Notes under the pieces: model-generated
The model's input: the letters and a program-made list of their open reading frames with translations, nothing else
Database searches by the model: none
What the model was told of the DNA's origin: nothing
Program-made: the position numbers and the translations under genes
Assembly (NCBI GenBank): GCA_934692455.1
Contig: CAKUTY010000011.1
Span: 1-21,430 of the forward strand
Reading direction: 5' to 3'
From: an uncultured Erysipelotrichaceae bacterium
GTDB taxonomy: Bacteria; Bacillota_I; Bacilli_A; Erysipelotrichales; Erysipelotrichaceae
Length of the DNA stretch: 21,430 nt
Shown here: piece after piece, positions 1 through 8,509 of the stretch
Layout of the letters: each line of letters begins with the position of its first letter
How positions within the stretch are numbered: position 1 is the stretch's first letter

Positions 1-1318
1 TTATCTAGATTCTAATAATCTTCAAGTCTTGATTAAGAAGTATTCAGACTTTATTAGATATCCAATTGTAATGGATCTAGAAGTTACTAAGGAAGATAAG
101 ACCGAAATCGAAGAGAAGACTATCAACTCAATGGTTCCTATTTGGAAGAAGGCTAAGAAAGATTTAAAGGAAGAAGATTATAATGAGTTCTATTCAATGA
201 CTTATTATGATTTTGAGAAACCTTTAAAGACACTACATTACAAAGTTGAAGGTAATACTTCATATAGTGCCCTACTTTATATTCCAAGTGTTAGACCATT
301 CAACTATTATTCAACAGACTATAAGATGGGTTTAAAGTTATATTCAAAGGGTGTCTTCATTAAAGATGAAGCTAAGGAACTTGTAAGTGATTACTTCCGT
401 TTCGTTAGAGGTGTTGTCGATAGTGATGACTTATCTTTAAACATTTCAAGAGAAATCTTACAAGAAGATTATCAAATGACAGCCTTAAAGAAGTCAATTG
501 ATAAAAAGATCAAGTCAGCTTTAGTTAAGATGCTAGAGAATGAAAGAGAAACTTATGAGAAGTTCTTTGAACAATTCGGTACGCAATTAAAGTTTGGTAC
601 TTACGATAACTATGGCATGAATAAGGATGAACTTATCGACTTGTTGATCTTTAAGTCAAGTAAGGAAGATAAGTATGTAACTCTTAAGGAATATGTTGAA
701 AGAATGAAAGAGGACCAAAAGGATATTTATTATGCCACTGGTGAAACAATTGAAGCTATCAAGGAACTTCCTCAACTTGAAAAGGTACTAGATAAGGGTT
801 ATGAAGTATTATATTTCACTGACAATGTCGATGAATTCATGGCTAATATCATTGGTAACTATAGTGATAAGCCATTTAAATCATTACTTCAAGGTGATTT
901 AGATTTAGATACTAAGGAAGAAAAGGAAGAAGTAGAGAAGAAGGCTAATGACAATAAGGATTTATTAGCTACTTTAAAAGAAGAACTTAAGGATAAGGTA
1001 AGTGATGTAAAACTTTCTACAAGACTTAAGACTTCTCCTGTTTGTCTTGTTTCTGATGACGGTATCTCTATAAATATGGCAAAGACCCTAAACGCGATGA
1101 ATCAAGGTAACATTCAAGCTAATAAGATTCTTGAAATCAACCCAGACCACGAACTATTTAAGGCCCTAGCGAAAGTTTATGAAACTAATAAGGATCTAAG
1201 CGAATATGCTAATTTATTGTATGATCAAGCATTATTAATTGCTGGTTTAACAATCGAAGATCCTCTAGCTTATACTAAGCGTGTTTCTGATTTAATGTTG
1301 AAGGCATTAGAAAGATAA
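1..1318 (+). CDS. htpG: Molecular chaperone HtpG (Hsp90 family), C-terminal part, 5' end outside window
   Basis: Hsp90-type ATP-dependent chaperone acting as a cytosolic homodimer. The reading frame is open from base 2, so the gene enters from the left. About 438 residues are visible against roughly 620 for the family, so the N-terminal GHKL ATPase domain is missing here. The visible part opens with the Hsp90 middle-domain signature around KKYSDFIRYP and continues with SALLYIPS, YSKGVFI, the FVRGVVDSDDLSLNISRE block and the C-terminal dimerisation domain near DPLAYTKRVSDLMLKAL. The TTG at 29 is internal and not a real start. The TAA stop lies 12 nt inside the 3' end of the convergent nucleoside phosphorylase gene, and the apparent terminator is inside that gene. 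Identity is very secure from the conserved motifs; the truncation comes from the window edge, not a mutation. Confidence 0.95.
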   Translation, partial: YLDSNNLQVLIKKYSDFIRYPIVMDLEVTKEDKTEIEEKTINSMVPIWKKAKKDLKEEDYNEFYSMTYYDFEKPLKTLHYKVEGNTSYSALLYIPSVRPFNYYSTDYKMGLKLYSKGVFIKDEAKELVSDYFRFVRGVVDSDDLSLNISREILQEDYQMTALKKSIDKKIKSALVKMLENERETYEKFFEQFGTQLKFGTYDNYGMNKDELIDLLIFKSSKEDKYVTLKEYVERMKEDQKDIYYATGETIEAIKELPQLEKVLDKGYEVLYFTDNVDEFMANIIGNYSDKPFKSLLQGDLDLDTKEEKEEVEKKANDNKDLLATLKEELKDKVSDVKLSTRLKTSPVCLVSDDGISINMAKTLNAMNQGNIQANKILEINPDHELFKALAKVYETNKDLSEYANLLYDQALLIAGLTIEDPLAYTKRVSDLMLKALER

Positions 1319-2113
1319 TAGGAAATTCTTAATTAAATCACATAAATTAAGACTAGATCTATTAGCTACTTCAAGCACTTCCTTGTGGGAGTGCTTTTCT
1401 TTTGCCAAACCAGTTGCCATATTAGTGATACAAGAAATACCCAAAACTTTAATACCCATATAGTTAGCTACAATTGTCTCAGGAACAGTAGACATGCCCA
1501 CTACATCAGCTCCCATCATCTTATAGGCTCTAATTTCAGCAGCCGTCTCATAACATGGACCATTAAAGAAAGCATAGACACCTTCTTGTAAAGGAATATC
1601 AGCAATATTCTTAACCTTATTGATTAATTCTTTACTATAACTCTCTGACATATCAGGGAATCTTGGCCCAAAGTCTTCATTATTATCACCAATCAAAGGA
1701 TTAATACCTAATAAATTGATATAGTCAGTAATCAACATTAAATCACCTGGCTTGAAGTTTTCATTAACAGCACCACAAGCATTAGTGATAATTAGTTTAT
1801 CAATTCCCAATAGTTTTAAAACATAAATCGGATAAACAACAGGATCAAAACCCTTTCCTTCATAATAATGAGTTCTTCCTTGCATTATAACGACATTTAG
1901 ATTATTTACCTTGCCAAAAACTAAATTACCCTCATGACCTACTACATTTGAACAAGGGAAGAAAGGAATATCCTTATAAGAAATAATTTGTTTATCACTT
2001 AATAAATTAACCACATCGCCTAAACCAGATCCTAAAATAATCCCAATTTCAGGCTTAATTTCAACTTTTTCTTTTAAATAATTATAAGATTCATAGATAT
2101 TTTCAAAATTCAT
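1307..2113 (-). CDS. punA: Purine nucleoside phosphorylase (trimeric PNP family)
   Basis: Catalyses phosphorolysis of (deoxy)inosine and guanosine to the free base and (deoxy)ribose-1-phosphate in cytosolic purine salvage. The 268-residue length is normal for the trimeric PNP/MTAP family. Visible motifs are the phosphate-binding GSGLG (28-32), GHEG (59-62), GRTHYYEG (79-86), NACGA (111-115), GPCYET (185-190) with the purine-site Glu189, and the VGMSTVPE signature (205-212). The ATG at 2113 has an excellent Shine-Dalgarno site (AAGGAGG, 6-nt spacer), and a perfect TATAAT lies just upstream at 2134-2139. The 3' end overlaps htpG by 12 nt in convergent orientation. The neighbourhood gives no purine operon, so it appears to be a stand-alone salvage gene. 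Guanosine/inosine specificity is assumed from the family. Confidence 0.92.
   Translation of the reverse strand: MNFENIYESYNYLKEKVEIKPEIGIILGSGLGDVVNLLSDKQIISYKDIPFFPCSNVVGHEGNLVFGKVNNLNVVIMQGRTHYYEGKGFDPVVYPIYVLKLLGIDKLIITNACGAVNENFKPGDLMLITDYINLLGINPLIGDNNEDFGPRFPDMSESYSKELINKVKNIADIPLQEGVYAFFNGPCYETAAEIRAYKMMGADVVGMSTVPETIVANYMGIKVLGISCITNMATGLAKEKHSHKEVLEVANRSSLNLCDLIKNFLLSF
1373..1404 (+). terminator. Intrinsic terminator of htpG, located inside the opposite-strand punA coding region
   Basis: A 10-bp stem (AAGCACTTCC with GGGAGTGCTT, one G-U pair) with a TTGT loop is followed by TTCTTTTG on the plus strand. It lies 55 nt after the htpG stop and antisense to the last ~30 codons of the phosphorylase gene. 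Read on the minus strand the stem has an A-C mismatch and no U tract, so it is directional. Confidence 0.7.
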
Positions 2114-2133
2114 AAATCGCCTCCTTTTTCTTT

Positions 2134-2139
2134 ATTATA
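2134..2139 (-). promoter_or_regulatory. Probable -10 hexamer for punA
   Basis: A perfect TATAAT on the minus strand, 20 nt before the ATG and just upstream of the AAGGAGG site. No good -35 hexamer is seen at 17 nt, and the leader would be very short, so this is tentative. Confidence 0.35.
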
Positions 2140-2167
2140 TGGTATTCTTGTGTTAGAGGTTTTATTT

Positions 2168-3154
2168 ATGGGATTAACATTTAGAAAAAGTATAAAAATA
2201 GCCAATGGTGTTAAACTTAATGTATCAAAAACAGGTGTCTCTGTTACAGTTGGTAAAAAAGGTGCTCACTATACATTAAACTCAAAAGGTAAATCGACAG
2301 TATCTGCTGGTATTCCAGGTACTGGTGTTGGTTACCGTAAGAGTTTTAATACTTTTGGTGGTTTATTTGGTGGTAAGAAAGAAAAAGAAGAAGTTACTAA
2401 AAAGTCTGGTTCTTCTTTAACTAAAAACACAGGCAAGAAAACAAATAAGGTGACATATAGTAGCCAACAATTGAAGGAATATAACGAATATATCAGACAA
2501 ATTAAGTCTTTACATGCAACTTCAATTAATCCGATTGACTGGAAAAGCTTAGCACTAAGTAGTGTTCCGTCTAATATAAGTGAAAAAGAAAAGGCAAATT
2601 GGATAGCCGATATTAATTTAGCTAAGAGTATCATGAGCAAAGATAGCGATACGTATTTGGATGTGATTCAAGAATATTCTAGATTAAATGACATCTCAGC
2701 CTATGGCAGTGATTTTGAATTTGGTGTTGATGATAAGGATATCTTATCTTGTAGATTGGAAGTAAAGATTAAGGATGTGGTACCAACATTTGGCTATAGA
2801 CAAAATGAAGATGGTTCAATAGTTGACTATAATCTTAGAAAAACTGAATTCAATGATTTAGCACAAGACTATGTATGTTCATGTTCTATTAGAATTGCTA
2901 GAGAAGTATTTGCCCTACTACCCGTAGACTTTGTCTTGGTTAATGCTGAAGAAGAATTCTTTGATTCTTCAACCGGTAATAACGCTCAATCAACTATCAT
3001 GTCTATTCTTTATGTTAGAGATGGTTTTGAGAATATTAACTTTGAACGCATTGATCCAAGCGATTTCTGTGCTCGTTTTAAAGAAAATGTAAGCTTCACT
3101 AAAACCAATGGTTTTAAACCAGTAGATGAGATCGATTTAGATAATATTAGATAA
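2168..3154 (+). CDS. DUF4236 domain protein with a long uncharacterised C-terminal region
   Basis: The first ~55 residues match the DUF4236 pattern: MGLTFRKS at the very N-terminus, then VKLNVSKTGVSV, a glycine-rich GKKGAHYTLNSKGKSTVSAGIPGTGVGY stretch known in outline only. DUF4236 has no established function. A low-complexity Gly/Lys/Ser linker (about residues 58-95) leads to ~230 residues I do not recognise, mixed alpha/beta and acidic toward the end. No signal peptide or membrane segment is visible. A GTG six codons upstream (2150) keeps the frame open, but I chose the ATG at 2168: the family starts with MG[LF]xFRKS and an AGAGG site sits 8 nt before this ATG. It is divergent from punA across 54 nt and followed by its own terminator, so it is monocistronic. 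Confidence 0.75.
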   Translation: MGLTFRKSIKIANGVKLNVSKTGVSVTVGKKGAHYTLNSKGKSTVSAGIPGTGVGYRKSFNTFGGLFGGKKEKEEVTKKSGSSLTKNTGKKTNKVTYSSQQLKEYNEYIRQIKSLHATSINPIDWKSLALSSVPSNISEKEKANWIADINLAKSIMSKDSDTYLDVIQEYSRLNDISAYGSDFEFGVDDKDILSCRLEVKIKDVVPTFGYRQNEDGSIVDYNLRKTEFNDLAQDYVCSCSIRIAREVFALLPVDFVLVNAEEEFFDSSTGNNAQSTIMSILYVRDGFENINFERIDPSDFCARFKENVSFTKTNGFKPVDEIDLDNIR

Positions 3155-3179
3155 GTGGTGTATTAAACATCACTTTTTT
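3153..3179 (+). terminator. Intrinsic terminator after the DUF4236 gene
   Basis: An 8-bp stem (AAGTGGTG with CATCACTT, one G-U pair), 7-nt loop and a run of six T follow immediately, with the first stem bases inside the TAA stop codon. Confidence 0.75.
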
Positions 3180-3215
3180 AATAGTACAATATATTTAATA
3201 TAGGTTGGTGTTCTT

Positions 3216-4745
3216 ATGCAAAAATATAAAAAATATCTAAGTAATAAATCATTATTCTTCTTTTACGGACTTATATCTTTGTTGTTTAAGACATCCGTTA
3301 TCTTTTCACCTATCTTTACGGGTAAAGTTATTGATAGTGCCGTAAGTAAAGACATTAATGCCTTAAAGATTAATGGAATATGCATGATACTTTCTGTATG
3401 TACCTTTCTAACACTTATGTATATCAGATCTTATGTCTATATCAAAATTAATGGTGATATTCAATATGGATTAAAGAAAGATTTATTTGAAAGGATTATT
3501 TATAGTGACTATCAAAGTATAAAAAGATTTGATTTAGGTTACCATCTACAAAGACATAATAGTGACATTGAAGACATGGCCTTCATGTTCTTCGAATATT
3601 TTATAGACACACTTATCAACCTAATCTATACAATCATATTGTTTGTATCCATGTTTATCATTTCTACCAAAATATCTTTAGTGATGTTGATAATCGTGCC
3701 GTTCTTTATCTTATCTAACATTAAATTGATACCAAAAATCGAAGCTAAGGCAAATGCTTATATGGAAAGCGAAGAAGAATTAAGCAATGAATTTGAAGCA
3801 TCATTCAATAATAATCATGCGATAAGATCCTTGAGAAATGAAAAGATCATCTTTAACGATTATATGAATAAAAATCATAATGGTTATAAGGCAATGTTAA
3901 GTTATTCTTTAAGTGACGAAAAATACAACATTTTTATTGTGAGTGGTTTATTAAACCTATGTATCATTTCGGTATATATCTTTGGGGCTTATTTAGCTTT
4001 AAAAGGTGAAATCAGCATCGGCCAATTAACCACATTAAATATCTTTGCATCTAGAATATGGGATCCTATCGAATATTTCTTGGGCTTAAAAAAGAAAATA
4101 AGTAAGGCAAAAATTAGTGAAAAAAGAGTATTGGATGTCATTAACATAGCAGTTTATCATCCTGATAATTTAAATAAAGATGACTTTAATGAAATTAGTA
4201 TTGAGAACATCAATTTTTCCTATGATGATAAAAAGATATTTGATAAGTATAGATTAGATTTAAAGTCTAATAATATATATCTAATCAAAGGAAAAAACGG
4301 AAGTGGTAAGACTACCCTATTTAATATTTTGAGCGGCATATATTTTAATAATGATTCTTTTATTATTGTTGATGGAGAAAGAATTGAAGACAAATTCGAT
4401 TTCTTATATCGCAACATTTATTATGTTCCTTCAGAATTGTATAAACTAAAAGGTAGTATCAAAGATAATCTAAGTAATTATGATTATTGCCCAATTGAAA
4501 ATCATCGCTTAGAAGATGATGTAAAGAGCTTATCTAGTGGTGAAACTAAGAAATTACAGTTGCTGTTATCACTTGATAGAAAAGAAAAAATCATTATCTA
4601 TGATGAACCTTTAAATTACTTAGATAAGGATAAATATCAAGACTTCTACAAAATCATCGAAAAAAGTAGAGATGATGGTCACATTGTTCTGATCGCATCT
4701 CATGAAAAAATAAAAGATGTTGCTTATACAGAAGTCAACATCTAA
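3216..4745 (+). CDS. ABC half-transporter (fused membrane and ATP-binding domains) with a compact, atypical ATPase domain
   Basis: Probably a homodimeric exporter-type ABC protein of the plasma membrane; substrate unknown. The N-terminal ~300 residues are an ABC-exporter membrane domain with hydrophobic segments near 11-35, 50-72, 128-150, 152-172 and 238-262. The ATPase domain starts near 326: Walker A GKNGSGKTT (359-367), signature LSSGE (439-443, consensus LSGGQ), Walker B IIIYDEP (459-465) with catalytic Glu464, and the switch His496. Two features are unusual: the Q-loop position reads VPSE (404-407) with Ser in place of Gln, and only ~33 residues separate it from the signature instead of about 55, so the helical subdomain is reduced. 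Total length 509 versus about 570-600 for the family. It is monocistronic, with a weak ribosome site (AGGTTGGTG), and converges on the hydrolase gene with a 5-nt gap. Confidence 0.88.
   Translation: MQKYKKYLSNKSLFFFYGLISLLFKTSVIFSPIFTGKVIDSAVSKDINALKINGICMILSVCTFLTLMYIRSYVYIKINGDIQYGLKKDLFERIIYSDYQSIKRFDLGYHLQRHNSDIEDMAFMFFEYFIDTLINLIYTIILFVSMFIISTKISLVMLIIVPFFILSNIKLIPKIEAKANAYMESEEELSNEFEASFNNNHAIRSLRNEKIIFNDYMNKNHNGYKAMLSYSLSDEKYNIFIVSGLLNLCIISVYIFGAYLALKGEISIGQLTTLNIFASRIWDPIEYFLGLKKKISKAKISEKRVLDVINIAVYHPDNLNKDDFNEISIENINFSYDDKKIFDKYRLDLKSNNIYLIKGKNGSGKTTLFNILSGIYFNNDSFIIVDGERIEDKFDFLYRNIYYVPSELYKLKGSIKDNLSNYDYCPIENHRLEDDVKSLSSGETKKLQLLLSLDRKEKIIIYDEPLNYLDKDKYQDFYKIIEKSRDDGHIVLIASHEKIKDVAYTEVNI
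4704..4743 (-). terminator. Intrinsic terminator of the alpha/beta hydrolase gene, inside the 3' end of the ABC transporter gene
   Basis: Read on the minus strand, an 8-bp perfect stem (AGATGTTG / CAACATCT, bases 4715-4743, 13-nt loop) is followed by TTTATTTTTT. On the plus strand the stem is followed by AATCAAATT, not a T run, so it serves the minus-strand gene. It is embedded in the last codons of the ABC gene. Confidence 0.6.
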
Positions 4746-4750
4746 TCAAA

Positions 4751-5677
4751 TTACATATGTTTAATTATAAATTCATAGACATCTTCATAAACTTGGTCTT
4801 TATCAAGTTCATTTAATATTTCATGTCTATCAGTTGGATATAGTTTAATCGAAACATCCTTAATACCCTTTGATTTAAAGGTTTCAAATGCCTTAGTAAC
4901 GCCCTTACCATAATTACCAACAGGATCATCATTACCAGCTAAGAAAATAATTGGTAAATCTTTTTCAACTTTATCAATATTACTTTCATCACAGACATCA
5001 TCCAAAACAGAGAATACATTATAGTAACCATTTACCGTAAACATAAATGAACACTTAGGCTCATTAGAATACCACTCAACAATCTTTTCATCCTTTGTAA
5101 GCCAATCATTATGAGTAGTTGATGGTTCCCATTTCTTGTTATAAGAACCAAGGGCCATGTTATTAACCAAAGAACTACGATACTTGCTTCCCTTAAATGT
5201 TTTGATGATATTGCATAATAACTTTCCTGTTTTAACCGCAATCTTAGGCTGCCAAGCAGTTCCCATGATGATGGCACCATCTAATTCGTTCTTATATGTG
5301 AATAGATAACGTCTTGCATAGAAAGAACCCATTGAATGTCCCAAAAGGAAATATGGAATATTTGGATATAATTCTTTAGTGATTAAAGTTAAATGATGAA
5401 GATCTTCTAAGACTTTTAAATATCCTTCATCCTCATGGAAATAACCCCAGTTATCTTCAGAAGTAACAGAACCACCATGTCCTAAATGGTCATTACCAGT
5501 AACTAAAATACCTCTATCAGTTAGATATTTAGCTAATAATTCATAACGATCAATAAATTCAACCATGCCATGAGATATCTGTAAGATAGCTTTGGGCTTA
5601 TCATCAGGAATATATCTAATAGCTCTAATATTTGTTACACCATCACTTGATAAAAAACTAAACTCTTCTTTTCTCAT
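4751..5677 (-). CDS. Alpha/beta hydrolase, lysophospholipase / monoacylglycerol lipase-like (serine hydrolase)
   Basis: Cytosolic serine hydrolase of the Hydrolase_4 (monoglyceride lipase / lysophospholipase) type, releasing fatty acids from lysolipids or monoglycerides by family analogy. Counting from the ATG at 5677, the oxyanion-hole motif SHGM is near residue 36, the nucleophile elbow GHSMG has Ser115, the acid is in GNDDPVG (Asp250/251) and the catalytic His is 285 in PTDRHE. DHLGHGGSV near 63-71 is also typical. The frame is open to an upstream ATG at 5695, but that has no ribosome site, whereas AGAGG lies 8 nt before the ATG at 5677, so the shorter form is preferred. No signal peptide. 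It lies about 80 nt downstream of the acyl-CoA ligase gene on the same strand, past a weak terminator, and may be partly co-expressed. Natural substrate is unknown. Confidence 0.87.
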   Translation of the reverse strand: MRKEEFSFLSSDGVTNIRAIRYIPDDKPKAILQISHGMVEFIDRYELLAKYLTDRGILVTGNDHLGHGGSVTSEDNWGYFHEDEGYLKVLEDLHHLTLITKELYPNIPYFLLGHSMGSFYARRYLFTYKNELDGAIIMGTAWQPKIAVKTGKLLCNIIKTFKGSKYRSSLVNNMALGSYNKKWEPSTTHNDWLTKDEKIVEWYSNEPKCSFMFTVNGYYNVFSVLDDVCDESNIDKVEKDLPIIFLAGNDDPVGNYGKGVTKAFETFKSKGIKDVSIKLYPTDRHEILNELDKDQVYEDVYEFIIKHM

Positions 5678-5748
5678 ACACTTAACCTCTACCATGATTA
5701 TATTATTAATATTAGAAAAAATAGATTGTCATATTTACCAAAGTATTC

Positions 5749-5769
5749 AAAAAGAGGCAATTAAGCCTC
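5749..5769 (-). terminator. Weak intrinsic terminator after the AMP-forming ligase gene
   Basis: On the minus strand GAGGC-TTAATT-GCCTC, overlapping the stop codon in its loop, followed by TTTTTG. The stem is only 5 bp, so readthrough into the downstream hydrolase gene is plausible. Confidence 0.5.
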
Positions 5770-7476
5770 AATTTTTGCGTTTTCTTCTTCCTCCAACTTA
5801 CGATAAGCTACCTTACCAACTAGAGTTTTTGGAAGTTCGGTTCTAAATTCTATTTCTCTAGGCATTGCATACTTAGCGATATGTTTTTGACAATACGCCT
5901 TGATGTAATCCTTAGACTGTTCATTAGAAGGAACACCACTCTTTAAGACAATAAAAGCCTTAACCTTTTGCATACGATATGGATCAGGTACACCAATGAC
6001 ACAAGACATCGATACAATATCACAAGCGTCAATAATATTTTCAAGTTGAGCTGGATATACATTATAACCAGATGTGATAATCATACGCTTACTTCTACCT
6101 TTAAAGAAGACAAAACCATCACTATCCATAACACCCAAGTCACCTGTATAAACCCAAGTTAAACCATCCTTATGTTTTCTTAAAGTATTAGCCGTTTCTT
6201 CTGGATGATTAATATATTCTTTCATAACTGTAGGGCCTGCCAACAAGATTTCACCCTCTTGACCATATGGAAGTTCTTCATCAGTATCAGGCTTAACAAT
6301 CTTGATATAAGTATCAGGGAAAGGTAAGCCAATAGAACCTTCCTTATGCATATGGGTAGGAGTTAAACAACAAGCTGTAACTGTTTCAGTTGTGCCATAG
6401 CCCTCTCTTACCTGTACTACAGCCTTATGATCATATAAGAACTTATCCAATTTCTTCTTAAGTTCAATAGATAAAGAGTCGCCACCTGAGAAAACACCCT
6501 TTAAACTACTTAAATCAGCATTATCAAATTTAGGCAAACGAAGAAGTGCTTCATATAAAGTTGGAACACCTGCAATAAAGTTACATTTATACTTCGTAAT
6601 TAACTTTGCATAAGATTCAGGTGTAAAACGAGGTACTAAAATACATCTACCACCAAAAGCCAACATTGAATGAATACATACACCAAGTCCAAAACCATGG
6701 AACAAAGGCATAGCGCTCAACATCTTATCACCAGGTCTAAACATAGGATTAGTCGCGATAATTTGAGTAGCAAGCGCATTAAAGTTCTTATTAGTCAAAA
6801 GAATACCCTTAGTAACACCAGTAGTACCACCAGAATATAGGATAGTAGCTGGATCATCCGACTTTCTTTTTACCTTAATATCAAAGAATCTTGTCTTACC
6901 AAACTTCAAAAAATCATCCCAAAAAATAACTGGAGCATCACTTGGAATCTTCTCAATTTTTCTGCCTTCAGTTAACATATATCCCCATCTAAGTGGTTGA
7001 CTTAGAGCGTCTCTAATACGGGCAATAATAATATTCTTAGCACAAGTATTAGCTCTAATCGCCTCAAACTTATGATAGAACTGATCAAGGGTAACAACAG
7101 TCATACTCTCTGATTCATTGATATAGAACTCCAATTCCTTCTCAGAACTTAGAGGGTGAACCATATTAGATACAGCACCAATTAAATTAATCGCATAGAA
7201 CATATAAATAGCTTGGGGACAATTAGGCATGGCAATAGTAACCTTGTCATTTTCTCTAATACCCAACATTGAAAGTGACTTAGCACATTGTTCAACATTT
7301 TTTAAAAGCTCTCTATAAGTAGTTGATCTACCCATAAAGTCAAATGCCACATAATTGGGATATTTCTTGCCAATTTCCTCAACCATCTCATACATGGAAC
7401 CATCAAAGTATTCCATAGTGAACGGAACATCACCTAGATTCTTTTTCCAAGGTGTCTTTACAGTAATTTCACTCAT
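5761..7476 (-). CDS. Class I adenylate-forming enzyme, acyl-CoA synthetase (long-chain fatty-acid CoA ligase-like)
   Basis: ANL-superfamily enzyme that activates a carboxylic acid with ATP and, by family, transfers it to CoA. All core motifs are intact in 571 residues: the P-loop YSGGTTGVTKG (214-224), YGTTET (360-365), the ATP-ribose Asp446 in YTGDLG, the hinge region FKGRSKRMIITSGYNVYP (458-475) with Arg461, and the adenylation Lys555 in VGKVAYRK. The motif style is closest to fatty-acyl-CoA ligases. No membrane anchor is obvious. The ATG at 7476 is preceded by AAGGAG overlapping the stop codon of the upstream acyltransferase-like gene (9-nt gap), so the two are translated from one mRNA. 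The substrate cannot be read from sequence; a medium or long-chain fatty acid is the best guess given the adjacent lipid hydrolases. Confidence 0.88.
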   Translation of the reverse strand: MSEITVKTPWKKNLGDVPFTMEYFDGSMYEMVEEIGKKYPNYVAFDFMGRSTTYRELLKNVEQCAKSLSMLGIRENDKVTIAMPNCPQAIYMFYAINLIGAVSNMVHPLSSEKELEFYINESESMTVVTLDQFYHKFEAIRANTCAKNIIIARIRDALSQPLRWGYMLTEGRKIEKIPSDAPVIFWDDFLKFGKTRFFDIKVKRKSDDPATILYSGGTTGVTKGILLTNKNFNALATQIIATNPMFRPGDKMLSAMPLFHGFGLGVCIHSMLAFGGRCILVPRFTPESYAKLITKYKCNFIAGVPTLYEALLRLPKFDNADLSSLKGVFSGGDSLSIELKKKLDKFLYDHKAVVQVREGYGTTETVTACCLTPTHMHKEGSIGLPFPDTYIKIVKPDTDEELPYGQEGEILLAGPTVMKEYINHPEETANTLRKHKDGLTWVYTGDLGVMDSDGFVFFKGRSKRMIITSGYNVYPAQLENIIDACDIVSMSCVIGVPDPYRMQKVKAFIVLKSGVPSNEQSKDYIKAYCQKHIAKYAMPREIEFRTELPKTLVGKVAYRKLEEEENAKIEA

Positions 7477-7485
7477 AATAACTCC

Positions 7486-8343
7486 TTAATAATCTACTTC
7501 TTGAGCTAAATTTTCTTCTAACAATTCAGGATTTTCCAATAATTTCTTCAATAATCGAATAGTCTTTGAATAATAATAACCATCAGCCAATCTTTCATCA
7601 ATTGTTAGACCAAGATCAACTGTATCAACCATCTTTACATTTCCATTTTCATCATAAACCGGTCTTTTCTTAATCTCACCAATCAAAAGAATCATGGAAC
7701 AAGTACCCCAGTTAGTCAAATGGTGATAACCACTTTTCATCTTGATAGAACCAAGATTTGAAACTACACAACTTGAATAATAAGGGTCTGTTTGAATAAG
7801 TGATGCAGGCACAATACCATGTTTATCACACCACATCACCACATGTAACAAGAACTTTCCAAAGAAACGAGGAATTCTATTAAAGAAGTCCATCCCTTCA
7901 GTAGAAGCATCCTTCTTCTCACTTCTTGTGAAATCTACTTGTTTATGAATCGCATCATGGATGGTGTTGATATTATCATCATCTTTAGTATGCAAAAAGG
8001 CTAAAGCCTCAGCACCACCATCTTTAAATTGTTTCTTAACCACAAATGATAAACTAACTTCATTTCTTTGATAGAAGTTGCCATTGACGATAAAACGATT
8101 CATCTTGGGTCTTAAGGTGATGACTTTACTCATCGCACATACGATAATTTGGAATAAGTTGTACTTATATTCGATACCTTCATAATTCTTTTTCTTTAGG
8201 TATTCATTTATATTAGTTAAATCTATTGTCTCTGAAATGAATGCTTCATTATCACATCTATTAGGATAAATAACTCCTGTCACAAAATGTAACGAGTCTA
8301 GTTCTCTTAATAGTCTTCCGTCTTTTCTATCTCCAAACGCCAT
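7486..8343 (-). CDS. E2/CAT-fold acyltransferase-like protein without lipoyl domains, catalytic His replaced
   Basis: Resembles the catalytic domain of 2-oxoacid dehydrogenase E2 subunits and chloramphenicol acetyltransferase. The C-terminus, with GLTIDERLADG followed by an amphipathic helix and ENPELLEE, parallels the E2 ending DHRxxDG...LLExP. There is no lipoyl or peripheral-subunit-binding domain and no E1/E3 gene nearby. The position of the E2 catalytic His is Glu (residue 250 from this start), so classical CoA-dependent acyl transfer is doubtful, although the Asp and DG are kept. An in-frame TTG at 8379 exists, but the ATG at 8343 has a strong GGAGG site with a 6-nt spacer and was chosen. 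First gene of a two-gene operon with the acyl-CoA ligase, which suggests it handles or binds an acyl-CoA or acyl-AMP product. Fold assignment is fairly sure; activity is not. Confidence 0.72.
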   Translation of the reverse strand: MAFGDRKDGRLLRELDSLHFVTGVIYPNRCDNEAFISETIDLTNINEYLKKKNYEGIEYKYNLFQIIVCAMSKVITLRPKMNRFIVNGNFYQRNEVSLSFVVKKQFKDGGAEALAFLHTKDDDNINTIHDAIHKQVDFTRSEKKDASTEGMDFFNRIPRFFGKFLLHVVMWCDKHGIVPASLIQTDPYYSSCVVSNLGSIKMKSGYHHLTNWGTCSMILLIGEIKKRPVYDENGNVKMVDTVDLGLTIDERLADGYYYSKTIRLLKKLLENPELLEENLAQEVDY

Positions 8344-8509
8344 AAATATCCTCCAACTAACATTTCCTATTTTACTCAATTTGTAAAAAAACTATAAATT
8401 TTTTTGTATATTTTTAGGACGAAAGCTACTTTTAAATAAAAAATTACACACTCTTTACTTTCAATTAGAGTGGATATTTTATAAAATTGACTTAAACAAG
8501 GAGAATTTT
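8344..8509. other. Divergent intergenic region between the acyltransferase-like and phospholipase C-like genes
   Basis: 166 bp, very A+T-rich, holding the start regions of two divergent operons. The plus strand has AAGGAG at about 8498-8503 for the downstream gene. A possible plus promoter is TTTCAA-N17-TAAAAT (8459-8487), but the -35 match is poor. No clear minus promoter and no convincing riboswitch or operator palindrome was found. Confidence 0.35.

Noticed and set aside
5678..5695. Upstream ATG at 5695 as the start of the lysophospholipase-like gene
   Set aside because: It has no Shine-Dalgarno site, while the ATG at 5677 has AGAGG at good spacing.
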